Part shown: positions 32,623-37,016 of the stretch, in pieces
Position numbering within the stretch: position 1 is the first letter of the stretch
Layout: each line of letters opens with the position of its first letter
Origin: Chloroflexota bacterium
Lineage (GTDB): Bacteria > Chloroflexota > Dehalococcoidia > Lucifugimonadales > Lucifugimonadaceae
Direction of reading: 5' to 3'
Assembly: GCA_002718415.1 (NCBI GenBank)
Contig: PBEM01000004.1
Coordinates: forward strand, 1 to 37,016
Length of the DNA stretch: 37,016 nt
The notes under the pieces: model-generated
Databases searched by the model: none
Seen by the model: the letters and a program-made list of their open reading frames with translations, nothing else
What the model was told of the DNA's origin: nothing
Made by a program: the position numbers and the translations under genes

Positions 32623-33750
32623 TTATTTTTTACCTTTAAAAGCATCCTTAACCTTATTTAAAATATCTTCTTCTTTATTATTGAAATCATTAAAACCCAT
32701 AGATTCACCAAAAGTCTTAAGTATTTGCTTCTGTTCAGAGTTTAATTTAGTAGGAGTTAATACTTTCAAAGTAATGATGAAATCTCCTCTTTTATCTGGC
32801 CGCCTTAAAAAAGGTATTCCATAAGATTTTAAGCGGAGAATTCTTCCTGATTGAGATCCGGCAGGAATATCTATATTTTGCTGTCCATCTAGAGTATTAA
32901 TCAAGATATTCCCACCTAATGTTGCAGTTACAAAATTTACATCAAGATCCATCAAGATATCATTATTTTGCCTAACAAAATGATTATGTTTAAGGATTTT
33001 AATAAGAATATATAAATCACCGTTTTCTGATCCAGATAAAGAAGGTTCTCCATCACCCTTCATAACAATCCTTGATTCATTATCTATACCTGGTGGGATA
33101 GTGACTTTAATTCTTCTCCTAATATTTTCAGTTCCTTTCCCCACACATTTAGAACATGGAGTATTAATAGATTGGCCTAATCCTCTACAAGATTGACAAG
33201 TAGTGACTTGTTGAAATTGACCAAAAACTGTTCTTTGGGCTTGAGAAATTTTACCCGAGCCAGAACATGTATTACATGAAGAAATTTCAGATCCAGGTTC
33301 AGCGCGTGATCCTCTACAAATTGAACATTTTTCTAATCTTCGGATATCTAATTCTCTTTCAATCCCAAATACAGAATCTTCAAAAGATATATCCATTACA
33401 AATTCTAAGTCTCTACCTTTTGATGCATTTGATGAAGAAGATCCTCCAAAAAAACTATCAAAAATGTCTCCAAAACCGCCAAATCCACTATCGAAACCTT
33501 CAAAACCCTTCCCAAATTCCCTATTAACACCTGAATGACCAAATTGATCATAAAGTGATCTTTTTTCTGGATCACTAAGTACCTGATACGCCTCATTAAT
33601 TTCTTTAAATTTATCCTGTGCTTCAGGAGATTTATTTCTGTCGGGATGATATTTCAGGGCAAATTTACGGAAAGCTTTCTTTATATCATCAGAAGAAGCA
33701 TTTCGAGAAAGCCCCAATGTTTCATAGTAATCTTGTTTTTGTGTAGACAT
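32623..33750 (-). CDS. dnaJ: Chaperone DnaJ
   Basis: A 375-residue type I J-protein. The J domain (residues 6-70) has YHPDRN with HPD at 35-37. A Gly/Phe-rich linker follows (about 75-110: [18 protein letters not shown]). The zinc-finger region has four CxxC modules ([32 protein letters not shown]). The C-terminal substrate-binding domains carry [21 protein letters not shown]. The first zinc module lacks its last Gly (GSR instead of GxG). DnaJ stimulates the DnaK ATPase. dnaK and grpE are not in the window. The gene heads the operon with prmA and rsmE. Confidence 0.97.
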   Translation of the reverse strand: MSTQKQDYYETLGLSRNASSDDIKKAFRKFALKYHPDRNKSPEAQDKFKEINEAYQVLSDPEKRSLYDQFGHSGVNREFGKGFEGFDSGFGGFGDIFDSFFGGSSSSNASKGRDLEFVMDISFEDSVFGIERELDIRRLEKCSICRGSRAEPGSEISSCNTCSGSGKISQAQRTVFGQFQQVTTCQSCRGLGQSINTPCSKCVGKGTENIRRRIKVTIPPGIDNESRIVMKGDGEPSLSGSENGDLYILIKILKHNHFVRQNNDILMDLDVNFVTATLGGNILINTLDGQQNIDIPAGSQSGRILRLKSYGIPFLRRPDKRGDFIITLKVLTPTKLNSEQKQILKTFGESMGFNDFNNKEEDILNKVKDAFKGKK

Positions 33751-33759
33751 TAAAAAGTC

Positions 33760-33829
33760 ATATTATTTAGTTAGTAAATTATTCTATATATATATTATAT
33801 GAGGATATTATCGTTTAACTAAATAATAT
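33760..33829. promoter_or_regulatory. 14-base inverted repeat flanking the probable dnaJ promoter
   Basis: ATATTATTTAGTTA (33760-33773) and its exact reverse complement (33816-33829) lie 42 bases apart in the divergent region between dnaJ and the MBL-fold gene. On the dnaJ strand, TTAGTT and TATAAT (33794-33799) are 17 bases apart, so the right arm would overlap the -35 element and the left arm would lie between the start site and the gene. No CIRCE element is present. The AT-rich context lowers certainty. Confidence 0.4.
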
Positions 33830-33920
33830 TTAAGAGATTCAATACAATTACAAATTAATAATTTTGGTAATGTAAAATAATAAAATAATCATTTAAACAT
33901 ATATTTAGGAGATAAATTTC

Positions 33921-34532
33921 ATGGAAATAAAGTGGCTTGGAGAATCATCTATTTTTATCAAAACAAACATATCTACTTTATTAGTTGAGCCTACAAAAGA
34001 AATCTTAGATTCGAATATAAAAGAACACAATTTAATATGCCTATATTATCAAGAAAAAAAAGAGTTAAGGTCAAACAGCGATTATAATTTATTTTCTGGA
34101 CCTGGAGAGTACGAATCTGGTGGAATAGCATTAAGGGGAATACCTACCGCAGGCACAACTGTAAATTCAGAAAAAATAATTAACACAATTTACAATGTTG
34201 AATTAGAAGGTATGCAAACAGCATTTTTTGGACATCCATCATCAAAATTTACAGACAATGTAATAAGAGAACTAGGGAAAGTAGATATACTGATCATACC
34301 TTCGAATGATCAAATTTTAGATTCTGATCAAATAGCTTATGCAGTTCGTGAGATCGAACCTAAATTAGTTATTCTTTCAAATCATGGAGAATCTGGAGTA
34401 ATTTCAAATAACGTGAAAAATTTGGTATCTGAATTAGGAACCCAAATAGACATACCTGTAAACAAATTAAATGTAGCAAAATCTAATTTAACTGAAAGTA
34501 GACAAGTCATAGTATTAGAGGAAGTACTATAA
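33921..34532 (+). CDS. MBL-fold protein lacking the metal-binding motif
   Basis: A 203-residue protein of the metallo-beta-lactamase-like fold. The opening strands MEIKWLGESSIFIKTNISTLLVEP are typical of the Lactamase_B_3/UPF0173-like group. The HxHxDH signature is absent; at that level the protein reads LFSGPGEYESGGIALRGIPT. Later blocks AFFGHPSSKF, VDILIIPSNDQIL and LVILSNHG keep the fold but give only isolated His residues. Hydrolase activity of the usual two-metal kind is therefore unlikely, and a binding or structural role is possible. A clear AGGAGA ribosome-binding site (33907-33912) precedes the ATG. It diverges from dnaJ and converges on the secreted protein gene with 2 bases between stops. 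Confidence 0.75.
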   Translation: MEIKWLGESSIFIKTNISTLLVEPTKEILDSNIKEHNLICLYYQEKKELRSNSDYNLFSGPGEYESGGIALRGIPTAGTTVNSEKIINTIYNVELEGMQTAFFGHPSSKFTDNVIRELGKVDILIIPSNDQILDSDQIAYAVREIEPKLVILSNHGESGVISNNVKNLVSELGTQIDIPVNKLNVAKSNLTESRQVIVLEEVL

Positions 34533-34534
34533 TT

Positions 34535-35641
34535 TTATTTAATTTTACGTAGTTTCCCAATACCAAACAATATAATAGGAGTTAGCAATAATCCTATGAT
34601 ACCTAAGCTACCGGTACCTTCACTGTTTGCACTACAAAATCCGCCACCATCAGATTGAGAATTTAAAGCAATTTGTTCTAATAAAAGATTTTGAGCAGTA
34701 ACAGTAGCTTCTAAATCTACTAAAGGGGTTGGAGTGGGCGTTGAAGTAGATGTTTGGGTAGGTATTGCTGTAGCAGTAGCAGTCCTGGTTGGAGCAACAG
34801 ATGGTATAGGTGTAACTGTCGGAGTAGAAGTTTCAGTTGGTAATGGCTCAGGTGTACTAGTAGGAGTTGGAATTTCAGTAGGTATTGGTGTAGGGTCAGG
34901 TATGGTAGGGAAAACTAATAAATAATCACTTCTATAAAGATCATCAACATATGATTCAGCTTGAGAGGCTGATATATCAGCAATATAAAACTTTAATTCC
35001 TTACCAAGATATTTTTCTAAAATAGGATCAATAGTTAAGAAATAACGACCATCATATACAACAACTGACTGAGATACATAATCATCTAATACTGCGTATA
35101 TTTCAACACCATCAGATACAGCTTTACCATTGGTAATAGCTCTACCTTCGAAATAAGAAGGCTTCAGTATAATAGGAGCTGGTGTAGCTGTAGGAACAAG
35201 AGTAGGGGTTGGTGTTGGAGGTAAAGGTGTGGATGGGAAAGTTAAATCAATCTTTCTTAATTGAGGTAACGTCCAAAGAGGGTCGGTGGTACCATCGGAA
35301 TTTTTAAACATATATATTTCGGTTTGATCAGCAATAATTTGATCTTGTAAAATAAATTGAATAGATTTACCTATATATTCGTTAGGTGCGTCAACAAATA
35401 AACCATGAAACATAGAAGTTTTAAATTCACCAATTTGAACAGGTTGAGATTCCCAATCATCTATTCTAGCTTTTATAAAATAATTATCAGGGTTAGAAGT
35501 ACCACTAACATCAACATTTCCATAAAAAGTAAGAGATGTAATAGATGGGACTTCTGAACTAGCTGATACTATACCGGATGTCATTATAAGAGATAAAATC
35601 AAAATGGAAAAACCACTGATAATTTTTTTATAATGCTTCAT
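34535..35641 (-). CDS. Exported protein with two repeated beta-domains, Pro/Thr linkers and Cys-type C-terminal tail
   Basis: A 368-residue surface protein. A signal peptide covers about 1-28 (ILILSLIMTSGIVSA). Two similar beta-rich domains follow, at about 35-136 and 161-246. They share FxG at the start, a central ARIDDWESQPV / AVLDDYVSQSV segment, and YIGKSIQF / YLGKELKF near the end. They are joined by a short PTPTPT linker (137-158), and a longer Pro/Thr linker (247-307) follows. The C-terminus has DGGGFCSANSEG (331-342), a hydrophobic helix (345-361) and KLRKIK. This tail resembles that of the protease at 15759 and suggests shared processing or anchoring. The Pro/Thr linkers are typical of Chloroflexota surface proteins and may be glycosylated. 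Function unknown. Confidence 0.8.
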   Translation of the reverse strand: MKHYKKIISGFSILILSLIMTSGIVSASSEVPSITSLTFYGNVDVSGTSNPDNYFIKARIDDWESQPVQIGEFKTSMFHGLFVDAPNEYIGKSIQFILQDQIIADQTEIYMFKNSDGTTDPLWTLPQLRKIDLTFPSTPLPPTPTPTLVPTATPAPIILKPSYFEGRAITNGKAVSDGVEIYAVLDDYVSQSVVVYDGRYFLTIDPILEKYLGKELKFYIADISASQAESYVDDLYRSDYLLVFPTIPDPTPIPTEIPTPTSTPEPLPTETSTPTVTPIPSVAPTRTATATAIPTQTSTSTPTPTPLVDLEATVTAQNLLLEQIALNSQSDGGGFCSANSEGTGSLGIIGLLLTPIILFGIGKLRKIK

Positions 35642-35770
35642 AAAATAACCTCAATACTAGTATTTATATATATATAAAGATTTTATATATAGATTATCTA
35701 CAATTATAGAAATGTTCGCACAGTAAGTTTAATACGTATTTAATAAACTGAATAATATTTTCTTAAAAAG

Positions 35771-35805
35771 AAAAGAGCCCCTTCAAATTGAAGAGGCTCT
35801 TTTTC
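35771..35805 (-). terminator. Rho-independent terminator after the surface protein gene
   Basis: A strong hairpin with arms AAAAGAGCC/GGCTCTTTT and an inner stem CTTC/GAAG interrupted by one mismatch. On the minus strand it is followed by T-rich sequence (TTTTCTTTTT), and it lies about 40 bases beyond the stop of the gene ending at 35845. It separates that gene from the exported protein gene downstream. Confidence 0.85.
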
Positions 35806-35844
35806 ATACAATCACAAACGTAATCGCATAAAGTTTCGGTTTAT

Positions 35845-37016
35845 TTACGGTACAATGTCCGGTGTTGAGCCGTCGCTTTGAGCTTTTACGTATAACCATA
35901 AACCATCACCAATAGTGGCATTGGTTTGGTTATCAGCAAGATTTAGACCATCAAATTCAGCAGATGCAGCTAAGTATTTATAACCCTTAGTTACAGTCGT
36001 ACCTGCAATGTAGTCAAACAAATCTTGGTTTGTTGACGAACCATCTATATTCACAGCAAGTTGCGTACCAAAGTCTGACTTTTGAGTTTGAATCTTGTCT
36101 TGGTCAACTACACCAATCAAGTTCCAACCAGCAACTACTGGTATAGTGATTAGAGCTGGTCTAACATCACCTGCACCTGAAGGTCCAGATAACGCTACAG
36201 TCTGATCTTCAAAGTCTGAAGACTCAACCCAATATCCAGCACCAGCTGTTATATTTTCTAACTTAGGAGTTGTCTGACTAGTCCACACACCTTCAGCTTG
36301 AGAAGCAATTCTCCATGGCTGTTTAGGTGTAGTAGCTGAGTATGTAACAACCTGCTTGATTCCTGTGTTAGAGAATACATTAGCAATTGCTGTATCTACT
36401 GGATCTGAAGGTACTGAAATCAAGTTCCAACCTGCGTACAGAGTCATCTTGAAGTCAGTTCTAGCAGACTTAGTTACTGTCAATGTGTCAGTATCAGTGT
36501 TACCAGCAGAGTCTTTTGTTTTGATTACAAATTTGTGTTTTCCAGTGGCAAGTGCTTCACTCGGTCGATAGAACCAGGTTATACCATTTGCACTAGAAAC
36601 CAAATCAGCAGCTATGTCTACAAGGTCGACTCCATCTGCACCAGCATCTACTGTAGCAGAGGTAATAGTAAGAGCAGTTGACTCTCTATCCTCAGCTGCA
36701 GTTCCTGAAGCTGCAAAATCAAACTGTATGTAAGGTCGATCTTGTGTAGTTGTAGCTGGAGACATAGCGGCGTCACCAACTTTACTGTCTAGAGTATAAA
36801 CGTATGTGCTAGTCTTAGTGTCACCACCAGCTGTTGTCTCGTTAGAGGCAAGGTCAGTAGCTAGTACACGAATAGCCATTTTTCTAGATTCAGTAGAAGT
36901 TCCAGACGAATTTGTATTATCTAGAACTATAGAGTAGGTGTTACCACCTTTAGCAGTAGCTACACCAGATCCTCCACCACTACCAGTAGCGGCAGTTCCA
37001 CCTTCACCAGCTGTGT
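35845..37016 (-). CDS. Surface-layer-type protein with AGWNLI repeats, C-terminal part
   Basis: The frame is open through the right window edge, so the 5' end is missing; the ATG at 36879 is internal. About 390 residues are visible. They begin with a Gly/Ser/Ala-rich stretch and Ig-like or cadherin-like beta segments (RVLATDLASNETTAGG, and GKHKFVIKTKDSAGNTDTDTLTV). Two copies of a module starting LYAGWNLISVPSDP (near 36440) and VAGWNLIGVVDQDK (near 36135) follow; both contain aromatic motifs such as GYWVES and GLWLYV. It ends SDGSTPDIVP with no membrane helix. Such modules occur in large Chloroflexota cell-surface proteins. G+C and use of C-ending codons (AAC, TTC, TAC, AAG, ATC) are visibly higher than in neighbours, consistent with a very abundant protein or with transfer. 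A terminator follows. Confidence 0.78.
   Translation of the reverse strand, partial: TAGEGGTAATGSGGGSGVATAKGGNTYSIVLDNTNSSGTSTESRKMAIRVLATDLASNETTAGGDTKTSTYVYTLDSKVGDAAMSPATTTQDRPYIQFDFAASGTAAEDRESTALTITSATVDAGADGVDLVDIAADLVSSANGITWFYRPSEALATGKHKFVIKTKDSAGNTDTDTLTVTKSARTDFKMTLYAGWNLISVPSDPVDTAIANVFSNTGIKQVVTYSATTPKQPWRIASQAEGVWTSQTTPKLENITAGAGYWVESSDFEDQTVALSGPSGAGDVRPALITIPVVAGWNLIGVVDQDKIQTQKSDFGTQLAVNIDGSSTNQDLFDYIAGTTVTKGYKYLAASAEFDGLNLADNQTNATIGDGLWLYVKAQSDGSTPDIVP

Noticed and set aside
34734-34925. Val/Gly-rich plus-strand frame.
   Set aside because: It is the antisense shadow of the Pro/Thr linker codons of the exported protein.
1-37016. CRISPR arrays, insertion sequences, prophage or integrase genes, toxin-antitoxin pairs.
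   Set aside because: No regularly spaced repeats, transposase motifs or phage genes were found on either strand; the excisionase-like HTH protein is a standalone regulator.

Overview
The window comes from a very AT-rich bacterial genome with densely packed genes. Intergenic gaps are mostly under 150 bases, stop/start overlaps are frequent, and TTG or GTG starts are used in places. Several traits point to a low-GC Chloroflexota lineage, perhaps a marine SAR202/Dehalococcoidia-type organism. These are secreted proteins with Pro/Thr 'PTPTPT' linkers, a surface protein carrying 'AGWNLIS(V)P' repeats, a thiolase/DUF35 pair, and an M81 (MlrC-like) hydrolase among alcohol dehydrogenases. The taxonomic call is an inference. 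A low-GC marine actinobacterium is the main alternative, because the inositol-lipid genes are of the actinobacterial type.

Layout. 1-4587 (+): a carotenoid operon with a partial phytoene desaturase, an alpha/beta hydrolase with a Cys nucleophile, a membrane glycosyltransferase, a second CrtI-type desaturase and a CruF-type hydratase. It looks set up to make a hydroxylated, glycosylated and perhaps acylated carotenoid. 4589-7838 (-): folE, an MMPL/RND exporter and a membrane-anchored CxxC thioredoxin-fold protein, all translationally coupled. 8004-12771: a catabolic block of two zinc alcohol dehydrogenases, an M81 metallohydrolase, a beta-propeller protein and an unannotated 38-residue membrane protein. 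12779-13043 (-): tRNA-Cys, tRNA-Leu and tRNA-Trp. 13183-14784 (-): an amt-P-II nitrogen operon, with four 5-base half-sites at exact 11-base spacing upstream. 14906-15757 (+): an amidohydrolase.

15759-19988 (-): an inositol-lipid operon, in transcription order inositol-3-phosphate synthase, PimA-like glycosyltransferase, phosphatidylinositol-phosphate synthase and a gluzincin protease with a Cys-containing C-terminal sorting-like tail. 20107-22731 (-): an excisionase-type HTH regulator with a PLD-like sensor domain, and a gamma-glutamyltranspeptidase. 22876-25533 (+): a DUF2520 Rossmann protein, panB and panC (pantothenate). 25593-27178 (+): a thiolase-like protein with its DUF35 partner. 27187-31020 (+): argF, der, plsY, gpsA. 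31017-33750 (-): dnaJ-prmA-rsmE. 33921-34532 (+): a degenerate MBL-fold protein. 34535-37016 (-): two surface proteins, the second cut by the window edge and visibly richer in G+C.

No CRISPR array, insertion sequence or prophage was seen. The most interesting signals are the Cys-nucleophile hydrolase in the carotenoid operon, the GlnR-like operator array before amt, the P-II protein with altered T- and B-loops, the PI/PIM-type lipid operon, the shared Cys C-terminal tail on two exported proteins, and the DUF2520 protein that may supply ketopantoate reductase activity.
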